From Ashinkailepas kermadecensis (lineage: Eukaryota > Arthropoda > Thecostraca > Neolepadidae): a DNA stretch of 64,000 nt. Of this stretch, positions 24,860 through 34,848 are shown piece after piece. Every line of letters begins with the position of its first letter. The stretch's first letter is position 1. The stretch covers positions 332,485 through 396,484 of the forward strand of contig JAOTOM010004677.1 of the NCBI GenBank assembly GCA_034440615.1, written 5' to 3'. The notes under the pieces were generated by a model. The model saw only the letters and a program-made list of their open reading frames with translations. It had not been told where the DNA came from and did no database searches. The translations under genes and the position numbers were made by a program.

Positions 24860-25650
24860 TAACTCGAATGGCTGTTTTCCGCCACTGGCCATTTCCCACA
24901 TGAATCTGGACATATTGGGATCTGGACACCCGTGGTATGGTGATAGATAACCAACCTCGGACAGGCCCATGAGGCCGACGATAAGGTACAGCGCAACTCC
25001 GCAGGACACCAAGCAGTACGCAAGTCGATGCGCACTCGCATGTCGGAAAGAGCAGGCGAACAGAGTCGCGGGTTTAGAGGTGCGTCGATGCGTGTCTGCA
25101 CACCACGTATCGCGTTCACCACCGTCACTGTCGATATGACGGTCGTGCGAGCAGAGACCCATTCCATGCATGACAGCGGATTGGTGGAGGATTGCATACA
25201 TTTTCAAGGGTGCTTTTCGATTGATTACAGTAGGCCTTGGATCACTGTCAGGTGTGCTTTCCAATCAGGTTATATATTAAACTTCATGGGTGCTCGTCAG
25301 GCGTCCGGCGTGCGCAGACTACAATTATCTAAAATAATACAATGATCCGCCCATGGACAGCAGAGTGCAGATCTATGTCCAGTGCTGCATTTGATGCGAA
25401 ATCTTTCCGCTATTGCGTGGACGGAGGTCTTGTGCAATAATTTGCATGGCGACTCTGCTTTCGTGACACCGTTTGTGGATGCGACTGCAGCAGACGCAAG
25501 CAGCCGGGAAAATAGCGATATTGACAACGGGGAGGGCCAGTGAGCAGGCTGTTGGGGAGGAGACAAGGCGATCAATCAACAAGGCAGACTACTGTTTGGG
25601 CAATCTAGAATCAAGCACGCTGAATGATCGGGACAAAACCGAAATCTCAC
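24860..25650. other. Left-arm-specific insert, unassigned
   Basis: Not matched in the right arm. A minus frame (25264-24752) includes a hydrophobic stretch (LAYCLVSCGVALYLIVGLMG) that could be a membrane segment, but no domain was recognised and the frame runs on into the shared repeat. It could be an inserted repeat or a lost exon. Confidence 0.3.
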
Positions 25651-25769
25651 TCGTGTGGCGGTATTTGAACCCAAAACCGCACGGTTACAGACAGCTACGT
25701 TGCCCACTAGGCCGGCGGCTCTCCCCAGCAGGTTGTGCGTGGAACGCCACATATGAAGCCATGCCTTTT

Positions 25770-26434
25770 TAGCAGATGTGATCCCGTATTTTCCCTTTCG
25801 ATATTAGTATGCTGTTTTCTGCGTGATACTTGTCGCTAGGCTGCCCGCCAGTCCAGTTCACCCACGGTGCAGTGCAGAGCCGTCCACCGACTGGAAGGAG
25901 CCTTCGCTGACCTAGTCCGACGAGCCGATCCAGGCAAAACTGCGCATCAGAAAGTCCGCTTCCAGTGCCCCCAGACGTGAATGTTAGGGATGACGGTGAG
26001 CCGGTCTCCCTGCTGCAGCTTAGCGCACTGCTGGTCGGTCTCCTGCCAAGTGACGGCGTCGAACATGTGGAGGTAGCAGTAGCCTTCGACTCCGAGCCAG
26101 TCATCTGGGCATTGGGCTGGCCGGAGATGCCGCACGTGGCTGACCGCCTCGGGGTGCTGTTGAACGTCTGCGTGGTGCTCGTCTCGGGGAAGAGCCGGCA
26201 GGAGCCGTTGTGGGTGAAACTGTCGCAGTCAGGCGCGCCGTGGTCTACAAGAGCGGCGCACACAACGCACGAGGGCACGTCCATCTCCAACAGCCGGCTA
26301 CTGGAGAGCACGTCCGACCTGCCGATGTACGTGGTGTTGGTCGGCACAGCGTCACACCATACCAGCGCTGCCCCACACCAGATCACCATGGTTATCGGCC
26401 ATATCACTGTCATCGCGGTACACAAAGGTATCAC
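25770..26434 (-). pseudogene. PAN/C-type lectin pseudogene
   Basis: Paralogue of the intact gene at 29816-30514, in the opposite orientation. The N-terminus is well preserved (signal segment, VPTNTTYIGRSDVLSS, PAN-like Cys pattern). The reading frame then shifts in the middle: the lectin-domain start (CPDDWLGVEGYCYLHM) is in another frame at 26135-25947, and the C-terminal part (PWVNWTGGQPSDKYHAEN) is back in the first. The Cys that should follow AEN is Ser. A TAA replaces the codon after the next conserved Cys, removing the last domain Cys. These lesions make a working lectin domain impossible. Confidence 0.85.
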
Positions 26435-26699
26435 AGTGAGCGGCTAGGCTCCCTTGATAGCTGGCGCGGATGTATTCGTGGCTAACGCGGCTGCCTGGAG
26501 GTGGGTGGCGCTGGATCCCGGTCGGAGTGGTGAGTCTCTCTCTCCCGGCCGGGTGATGTGATCTCTCCCGGCCCGTCCCGTATAGCTCCTTGGGCGCCTG
26601 GCGTCCTCCCGTCCGCGGGACACAGGCGTCCACCCGGTAGGGCCCCTCTGTGGTGGGGCGCCACGAGGAGTCGAAACCCATCACACTTACATGGCAACT

Positions 26700-29600
26700 T
26701 CCAACACAAAAAAAACCACCTGCCCCTCCAGTAGGGGGACAGACATCCCGACCTACTAGGACTCTGAATGCATTGCATGGAAGGCCCGGCCTCCAAGCTG
26801 GTTTGCCTGCGCCTCGTATTCTGATCTTAAAATCACTCGAGGAAAACCTTTACTTCTTACCCCGTTCCAAAGGAAGGAAGCTTGTGACAAGATGGGCTCG
26901 GTACTGAGGTGCGAAAAGCTCAGAGACAGTGGGCTTGAAGTTGAATTTAAATCTGCTCAGGATGCAAGGAGGGCGATGGACGCAACATAAATAACATACA
27001 CTGTATGACATGAAACCAGCAGGCAAACAGTCAACATACGCATCGAGATTCAGCCCCACAATACCAAAAATTACTCAAAAGGAGTTATTAACTGCTACGA
27101 CTTGCGAGATGCTTCGGACGCCGACATTGTGGCTGACCTAACAGAGTGGAGAGTAGTAGAGGCCCGAATAATTTCAATTAGTAAAGGGCAAGAATTACAA
27201 CCAACAAACAGCATCATCTGAACTTTTCGCATGACAGATCTTCTTGAGTATATTTTCGTCGGGTATGTCCGCGTGAAGGTCCGCGTATTTGTACCCAATC
27301 CGATGAGGTGTTTCCGGTGCTCCCATTTTGGTCACACGTCACAGCACTGTCGAAACCGCGAGACATGTGGGCGATGTGGATCAGCAGAGCATGTGCAAGA
27401 TAAATGTGAAGCGGAGAGTCCACACTGTTCCAACTGCGGCACAGGCCAAAAACCCCATACCGCCTATGATCGTTCTTGTCCCATTTTCTTGAAAGAGAAG
27501 GAAATAGTTGCAATAAAAAGTTTTAAAAGGAGCACATTTCGTGAGGCGCGTGATATCTATGAGGCAGCGCATCCGAGAACGTCATGTGCTGCAAAGGTAA
27601 GGCTGAACTCCAACATCACACAACAGTCTCCGATGCAATCACACACGCACATCAGTGCCTCTCATCTTATAGCTCAATTCAGTAACCTGTGCCCTGATTC
27701 AGTGCCTTTGGTATTGAGTGCACACCGATCGGAGAACCCTCTCCCCAGACGGTGATGAGAGAATCCTCAGCTGAGGACCCTGTAGCGACTCCTCAAGGAG
27801 AGTGGGTCCAGGCCCAGCGAGGAAAAAGGCCTGCCCGTCCATCTACATCCAAACCCATCCCCTCCCCAGCCACTTCAATCCCTACCTCCAACACTCCCAT
27901 CCCTACCTCCTCCTCGGTCCAACATTCCATGCCCGCTAGAGAAGAGCCCAGGAGCTATCCGGGACCAGGACTCGAGACACCGACGTCTCGGAGTCGCGTC
28001 AACCGACGACGAGGATGGGGAAGCCCTCCTCCACCTTCAATCCTTACCCACCACCATCACGAACCCTAAACCTATCCAACCCATCCAGACACCGTCTCGA
28101 ACCACCCCAACTCCCCCACCCCCACCAACCATTTCCGAAAAGAAGGGCGTGGCCTCCGGCCGTGTACCGGTAGTTGCACCCTCAACGACCTGATCACGCC
28201 TAGTAATTGAGGTACTCCCAGGGGCTCCCGACATGGGGGCCTCAGGACGGACATCCCGAGCTGGGTCAAGGGATACGTCGCCAAATGTAGGAAGACAGGC
28301 CCTCGGGGCTTGCCCCCCCCCATGGTCCACAACTCCCCAAGCCATATCTCTCCATGCTGCAGAGACTGGGAGGGTGATGGGCCCACCTCCCACACCTCCC
28401 CAGGCAGTCGACCAGTCCCGCTGGTCGCCTGCAACAGGCCGGAAGCGCGTCTCGCCCTGGTCAGTCTCGCCAACCGGCAGGGTCAGTCCGAGGATGCTAG
28501 CACGTACAGTATCCGACCCGTGGGCCCCGGCTAGTTCGCCATGAACTGACCTGTTTTATTTATTTATTTAGTCCTAAACATAACCGTCTATACAGGCTAT
28601 TTTACAATGGAACAGCAGGGGTTTTGGAAGCAGTGCCCATGACCTGCATGAATAGCTGAGCGGGGTCTGTCCAGTGGCTTGATTGATTATTTGGGTTTAA
28701 GGGCGCGCCGACTACAGGGTCATTTGGCGCCCATCTGTCCAGCTGCAGTGGCGTTCTGCCTGAAGGAGACAAAGCTGACGCCGGACGCCACTATCCAAGT
28801 AAAATGCTACACCCTCCATCGAAAAGAAGTACCATCTGACACTGTTGCCCATGGTGGAGTGCTGCTAGGCGTCCACCAGTGTTCCCTCGCAGCCAATACC
28901 CTTGAACACTCCTCTCCAAGCCGTTGCTGCCAGGGTGCACTTCGGTCGACGACTGATTTCGTTGTGCAGCGTCTGTCTACCTCCTGGGATTGCGTTCCCA
29001 TCAACTGAGATGAAGCATCTCTGTACTCAACTTCCTGAGCCGGTCTTAATTCTGGGCGATTTTACCGCACACCATACCGTATGGGCTTGTTCAAACGTGA
29101 ACGGTCGTGGACGTCTCATGGAACAATTTTTACACGAGGAGACCTTATGTATTTTAAATACAGGTAGCGGCACTCATTTCAGTTTGCCATCTGGGAGCCT
29201 CGGAGCCTCTGAGCTGGACTAAGTATTTGGAGTCCCCAGCTGGTACAATATTTTGATTGGTCGGTGGGCAGTGACCCTCTGGGAAGTGACCACTTCCCAG
29301 TCTGGCTCGAATACCGTCAGGGTCCAGTCCTTGGACTGAGACCGCCACGATGGAAACTTCACAAAGCAAACTGGACAAAATACACAGGACAACTTGAAGC
29401 TGCGTGGTCAACCGATGACCACGAGCAACCATAATGCGTGGAAGAATTCACCGCACAGTTCCTACAGTCTGCATTAGCACGCATACCTCGCACCTGTAGT
29501 GCTCCCCGATGTACTCTTTTACTGGCGTTAAGGCGCGCCGAGCCAAGGCCGGGCGAACCGACCGGGGAGTTATGTCAGCGGCCACAGCAACTGTCCATGA

Positions 29601-29729
29601 GCTATGACGACCGTGGCAGCCACTCACAAGTCGGCACGTTATATGCAAGCGGCCATGCCCGACACTCAGATCGAAGGCAGGCGCCCGGCCTCAGACGGTC
29701 AGTACGCGTCCAGCCGTCGGTACGGGCCT
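26700..29729 (+). mobile_element. LINE ORF1 plus endonuclease, 3' truncated
   Basis: It forms the spacer of the inverted duplication. ORF1 runs from about 26720 to 28534 with a frame break near 27225. It shows an RRM-like region (GVINCYDLRDASDADIVADL), three CCHC zinc knuckles (CFRCSHFGHTSQHC, CGRCGSAEHVQDKC, CSNCGTGQKPHTAYDRSC) and a Pro/Ser-rich tail with GEWVQAQRGKR. ORF2 begins near 28735, and its endonuclease motif LILGDFTAHHTVWAC is at about 29045. It stops before RT, at the right-arm boundary near 29560-29730. A reverse-oriented LINE-type 3' tail (28555-28735) sits between the ORFs. Confidence 0.8.
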
Positions 29730-29815
29730 CCAAGGCAGCCGCGCCAGCCACGAATACAGCCGCGCTAGCCGCCACGGGAGCCTAACCGGTCATTAAGATA
29801 ACTTCGTCTGCCGCG

Positions 29816-30514
29816 ATGACATTGATATGGCTGATAGCCATGGTGACCTGGTGTGGGGTAGCGCTGGTATGGTGTGACGCTGTGCCGACCAACACCACGT
29901 ACATCGGCAGGTCGGAAGTGCTCTCCAGTACCCGGCTGTTGGAGAGAGACGTGCCCTCGCGCGTCATGTGCGCCGCTCTCTGCGACCGCCACGCGCCTGA
30001 CTGCGACGGCTTCACCTACGGCAACGGCTCCTGCCGGCTCTTCACCGAGACGTGCGCCACGGAGACGTCCAGCGGCGCCCCCGAGACGGTCAGCCACGTG
30101 CGGCATCCCCGACCAGAGCCAAAGCTGGCCACGTGTCCGGATGGCTGGCTCGGAGTCGAAGACCACTGCTACCGCTACATGTCCAACCGCGTCAAATGGC
30201 ACGAGGCCATCCAGCGGTGCGCTGACCTGCAGCCGGGAGGCCGGCTCGCTGTCATTCCCAACATGGACGTCTGGATGGCACTGGAACCGTACTTTCCGAA
30301 TGGGCATGCCTGGATTGGCGTGTCGGACGAGGTCAGCGAAGACTCCTTCCAGTCGGTGGACGGCTCTACACCCTGGTTGAACTGGAAAGACGGACAGCCT
30401 AGCGACCCGTCTCACGCAGAAAACTGCGTAATAACATCGGAAGGAAAAATGTGGGATGACGACTGCACAAACAATCGTTACTTCATATGTCGCATTGCAT
30501 ACACAACCTGCTGA
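29816..30514 (+). CDS. Secreted PAN/apple plus C-type lectin protein
   Basis: 232 residues in one exon from an ATG at 29816. A hydrophobic N-terminus (IWLIAMVTWCGVALVWC) is a signal peptide. Residues about 34-80 form a PAN/apple-like module (Cys 52, 56, 63, 73, 80; CDGFTYGNGSCRLF). Residues 107-225 are a C-type lectin domain: CPDGWLGVEDHCY at the start, WIGVSD at 166-171, conserved Trp/Gly around 187-193, then C204, C217 and C225. The sugar-selectivity position reads QPS (194-196) rather than EPN or QPD, and the WND position reads WDD (213-215). Calcium-dependent sugar binding is therefore possible but atypical. PAN and lectin modules both bind glycans or proteins, so a secreted recognition role is likely. 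No TATA box was seen. An inverted, inactivated copy lies at 25770-26434, and a truncated LINE lies between them. Confidence 0.88.
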   Translation: MTLIWLIAMVTWCGVALVWCDAVPTNTTYIGRSEVLSSTRLLERDVPSRVMCAALCDRHAPDCDGFTYGNGSCRLFTETCATETSSGAPETVSHVRHPRPEPKLATCPDGWLGVEDHCYRYMSNRVKWHEAIQRCADLQPGGRLAVIPNMDVWMALEPYFPNGHAWIGVSDEVSEDSFQSVDGSTPWLNWKDGQPSDPSHAENCVITSEGKMWDDDCTNNRYFICRIAYTTC

Positions 30515-31429
30515 GGGGAGCCGCCGGCCTAGTGGGCAACGTAGCTGACTGTAACTTGGCGGTCTCGAGTGCAAATATCGCCACGAGCGTGATAATTCGA
30601 TTTTCCCCCATCATTGTGCGTGCTTGATGCCAGTTGGCATAACATAAGCTTGATGGGCGTGCTTGATGCCATAACATAAGCTTATTCCGTCTTACAATAA
30701 GCAGAATTGTCGTGAATTAGGTCCTCTAGAACTGTTTGTAAATTTTGATGTTTGAGCATAGAACTATGGCACAACTTGTGCATATTTCGTATACGTCTTT
30801 GCTTTGACCTCTGACCAGAAACGTGAGCTTGCTAAGCTGCTTTTCTGGAAAAAGGCATCGGGCTGGTTCTCTCCCAGTCCTCTCTTACAATGACCGGACG
30901 GTTGATGGTCCAATGGCTGTATGCAATATGCATGTAACATGCATGCCTTTTCTGAAGCAACTGCATCTCAGAATCAAAATGCTATTTTCTTTGTAGAAGT
31001 GCATTTGGTTTTTCCGTCGCATGCTTTCTCTTACAACTTCTGACGACGCCCAGATCATGCAATACCCTCTTATCTTTGGGTTAGCTATGTAACGATATTC
31101 GATTTCCACCTCTGATTCGTCCTGGAATTGTCTAGCTGGTATCCATTGTTCTTTCTTGCGACACATTAACACTTAGAATAGAATGTCGAATTGCTCAACT
31201 GCTCGAATTCTACCATCTACTTGGGGAGCATTGTTTGTTGACATGGGCTGATACGGAAGTGAAATGGACTACACTGAAGCCATGTTTCGTCGGTGCTGCC
31301 AATACGGTTGTACGCTTCATTGCATGTCGAGTTTTGCTTTAATAAATATCTTTTGTCGAGTTCGATGGTTTTACTGCGGAGTGGTTCGGAAGTGAAGCTT
31401 CATTCGATATGCCAAATAATGGGACAAGA

Positions 31430-32093
31430 CAAGTCATATCATCAAAACCACACGATGACCTTTCCTCGATGATTAGAGAAAAAACAGTCGAAAGTTACTT
31501 AGATCTTGGTGTATATTCGGGTACAACCCTTCGGCAAACCGCAAAAAAATTAGCAATTCCAACTAACGGTCGAATTCTCACTGCCATACTTTGTTATCCA
31601 TGTTGATGTCGTGCCTTGCTAGGCATAGGCTTTTTGATTTCGGAGACGCCTTCAATACGTACAAGACAAGACATACATTTATGCACATTTGCATACATTG
31701 GTCACGCACGGTGGTGCCTACTGTAAAACAAAATATTTATCGGAAGCACTAAGGTTTACTTTAGTTAACATTAGTGCTTTCGATAAATATTTGTACAGTA
31801 GGCACCGTCGTGTGTGACCAATGTATGCAAATGTGCATAAATGTATGTCTTGTCTTGTACGTATTGAAGGCGTCTCCGGAATCAAAAATGCCTATAGCTA
31901 GCAAGGCACGACATCAACATAGATAATAAAGTATGGCAGTGACAATTCGACCGTTAGTTGGAATTGCTTATTTTTATTTGTAATTTGACGAAGGGCTGTA
32001 CCCGAATATACACCAAGACCCAAGTAACTATGGACTATTTTTTTTATAATCATCGAGGAAAGGTCATCGTGGGATTTTGATAACATGATATGT
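31430..32093. mobile_element. Long palindromic (foldback) element
   Basis: Two arms of about 323 bp (31430-31752 and 31771-32093) are near-perfect reverse complements around an 18-base loop. AAGACAAGTCATAT is present directly repeated at 31426-31439 and 32121-32134, which fits a 14-bp target-site duplication around an insert of 31440-32120. The inverted left arm of the locus reads through this point (near 24190) with one copy of a related GGGACAAGACAGG motif, which is the paralogous empty site. No transposase is encoded. Confidence 0.8.
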
Positions 32094-32363
32094 TCCTCGC
32101 CAGAGCACTAAATAATTTATAAGACAAGTCATATGTCAATGTCATAACGATGAACTAGAGCGCACCTGCATTATATTTCCAAGTAAGCCCGAATATAAAG
32201 TTGTGTGCATTTAGCCCTTCACAAATTTACACTTGCGATATTTGCATATAGAAATACGTCAATGTTCTGACGCTAAGGGAATTCAGTCCACTTTAGGGCA
32301 TAGGTGGGTTCTGGGCAGGGGGGGGGAGGGGTGCGCTCCAGCATTTTAGTCCAATAAAAAAAA

Positions 32364-32718
32364 GGGAGACGCTTGAGCCGACCAATCAGCGTTTGACGAC
32401 CTCCGTCGATCGTGACAATGGTAAACAAATATTTTGTTTTTAGTGCGGTGAAATCGGTGACATCAACACAAATATCAAATTTTTTCCCCTGTTAGCGGTG
32501 ATGTTATGATAAGGTAGTATTAATGATCAAGATTAAAATAGCAAGAATGCCTTTGTAGAAAATTAGCACGAAGAATGAAACAATATATGAATAAGAGCTT
32601 CCACAAGTTTTGCCTTACGACCTTTACTATTGCCATGATCGACGGAGGTCGTCAAACGCTGATTGGTCCTTGGGTCGGCTCAAGGCTATAGAATTGAGGG
32701 TCGGCTCAAGCGTCTCCC
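32364..32718. mobile_element. MITE-like inverted-repeat element
   Basis: It begins GGGAGACGCTTGAGCCGACC and ends with the reverse complement of this (GGTCGGCTCAAGCGTCTCCC). The complementary arms are about 60 bp (32364-32427 and 32623-32718) and the right arm has an internal duplication around GGGTCGGCTCAAG. No coding capacity and no clear target-site duplication. Confidence 0.65.
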
Positions 32719-32935
32719 GTTTTGAGAAGCGGAGCGTTCTACCTGTGTTCTATAGCCTTGGTTCTGGGTACGTAAGAACGTCGTTGGTACTGGACGAATG
32801 TTCATAAATTTATGATTGCAGGAGAAAGTTCTGTTTTCAGAACAAAACGATTCTTTTACATTTATGCCCGCCCGTGCTATAATTTGCTTGTATCCGGGCA
32901 GCTTCTCTGCAAACTGATGATCAGCTTGCTCCCTC

Positions 32936-33097
<162 letters not shown>

Positions 33098-33194
33098 TAA
33101 TACAACGAAGAATGGCACTTAGATGCTCCTGGGTTTTAGACATTGCATGTAAAGAAAATATGCGGCCTTCAATATACCAGGAGGTGCTGAGTTA

Positions 33195-33676
33195 ACATCA
33201 AAAGTAACGATAAAGATTATACTTTATTACTCAACGTTTCGGCCAGGGGCCATCGTCAGGAGTGATGAAAAAACCTCAAGCTTAAAAATTGAAAAAGCAC
33301 GCGGAAAAAAGCGTGCAAAAAGACACGTGGAATGCAGAAAAGCCTCCTCAGTGGTGCAGACACTCACAGAAACTCCAAACCAGAAACAAACTATGTCAAG
33401 AAGGAATCCTCTGAGGAAGCCCGAGCCGACGGTCCATATACAAATCGATGCATACACTCACGCACATATATACATATATCCAATATAACGCGTAATACAT
33501 ACTATATATAATTTATGTTTATGTAATTTTATGTGATATACCCAGACGTCGTTTGCGTGTTTAGTTGCGGCCGTAGATTACGTATATGTAGAGATTCGAG
33601 GACCTTCAGATCAACGTTGTCCCTGGCAGTTGCTAGAATTTCTACTTTGAAGTTCGTGTTAGTGTCGCTGTGTTTC
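33195..33676 (-). mobile_element. Penelope-like element, 3' part
   Basis: Minus-strand continuation of the element at 39862-42140, separated from it by a LINE insertion. It encodes the end of the GIY-YIG endonuclease region (FKVEILATARDNVDLKVLES, then IRNLRPQLN near 33560) followed by the 3' UTR. That UTR contains CTGACGA, a GGCC/GGCC stem and GAAACG at 33234-33258, which resembles the core of the hammerhead ribozymes known from Penelope-like elements. Confidence 0.75.
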
Positions 33677-34848
33677 ATGTTATAAAGTCATAAAGTGTTA
33701 AGGCTTAATAAGAGCCACAGGGGCCCATCTGGGTTAAGCCTATCTGGAAAAGGTACTAGAAGTTAAAGAGCAAATTCGGATGCTTTTTTGCCTGCCGACG
33801 AATACGATTATTCGCCTTCAAAATACGACGAATATTCGGCTATTCGATCATACTGTGCTCGTTGGCGATTAATTCGATTAATCTAATTGCATGAAATCAG
33901 CATCCGAATACAGAACGAAACCAAAGAAATTACTTCACGATAACTACCAAACATGAAAACTTTAGTTTTGGAAATACTTTTTGTCCAAACTTTTCTCTGC
34001 AGTAAAAATATTTGTACTTTTGTCTGAACTTTTGAAATGCATTTATATAAATTTGTGCGTTTTATTTATGGGTATAAATTGTATTCCCCGTGCGGGGTTG
34101 ATTGTAATTTGCGTTTATATATTATTTTGTGATCGTGCTCCAACACAGCACGATCACGTTTTAGCAGTCGCGTTTTAACTTTGATATTTTTTTTACATTA
34201 TGACCAATTCACCCAGGCATATTTCGGTGTAATCATCACAACGCTTCTCCTTGTCGGTAAGAGCGATCACTGTGCATTCAATACCAACACCAAGTTCGAA
34301 TAACCAGCACTGTTATTTCACTGTAATTGACACTGTACACTGTGCTGGAGTTTGTAGATATTTTAAATTTAGAGAGGAAGGGGGGTTTCCCATGCTTTTG
34401 AACCTCTTCGATGGAAGAAGAAACAATTTTTTAAAAAATTAATAGACGTCCCAATTTTCATTTGAAAATCTGAATTTCTCATTTTAGTCAAGGAAACAAA
34501 ATTGCGCTCTGAGATGGCGCGAAATAAAAATACTCGAAACACAGAAAATAGGTTAGGTTAGGAAGAGAAACATAAAACAGTAGGTATTTGAATTTTGGCA
34601 TTTTATTAGAACATACATACAGACTAAGTAGGTAGACCTCACCAAAATTGACCTCACCAATGAAGTCGATACAAATCATCAAAAGGGATGCAAATAGCCT
34701 CTGCCTCATGGTAAAGGGACTATTGTTCATTTATAAAGGTCTGCGATCAGAATACATTGGCAGTTAAATAAAACAGTAATTATTTGGGGCTATTTATATC
34801 CCTCAGTGACACACTATACGACCAAACCGGCAGTGGGTTAGACACAAC

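Larger units (their letters stand above)
23998..26498. repeat. Inverted duplication, left arm
   Basis: Reverse-complementing this arm gives sequence collinear with 29730-32318: the lectin gene, its downstream motif around the GCCGCCGGCCTAGTGGGCAA equivalent, a block around ACAATGGATACC and TCAGAGGTGGAAAT, and an outer end at GGCATAGGTGGGT. The left arm has an extra block of roughly 800 bp at about 24860-25650, replacing about 300 bp of the right arm. It lacks the palindromic element of the right arm. Confidence 0.85.
29730..32318. repeat. Inverted duplication, right arm
   Basis: Partner of 23998-26498 in inverse orientation. The inner edge is around CAAGGCAGCCGCGCCAGCCA at 29730; the outer edge is GGCATAGGTGGGTTCTGGG near 32299-32317. 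It carries the intact lectin gene and a palindromic insertion at 31440-32120 that is absent from the left arm. Confidence 0.85.
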
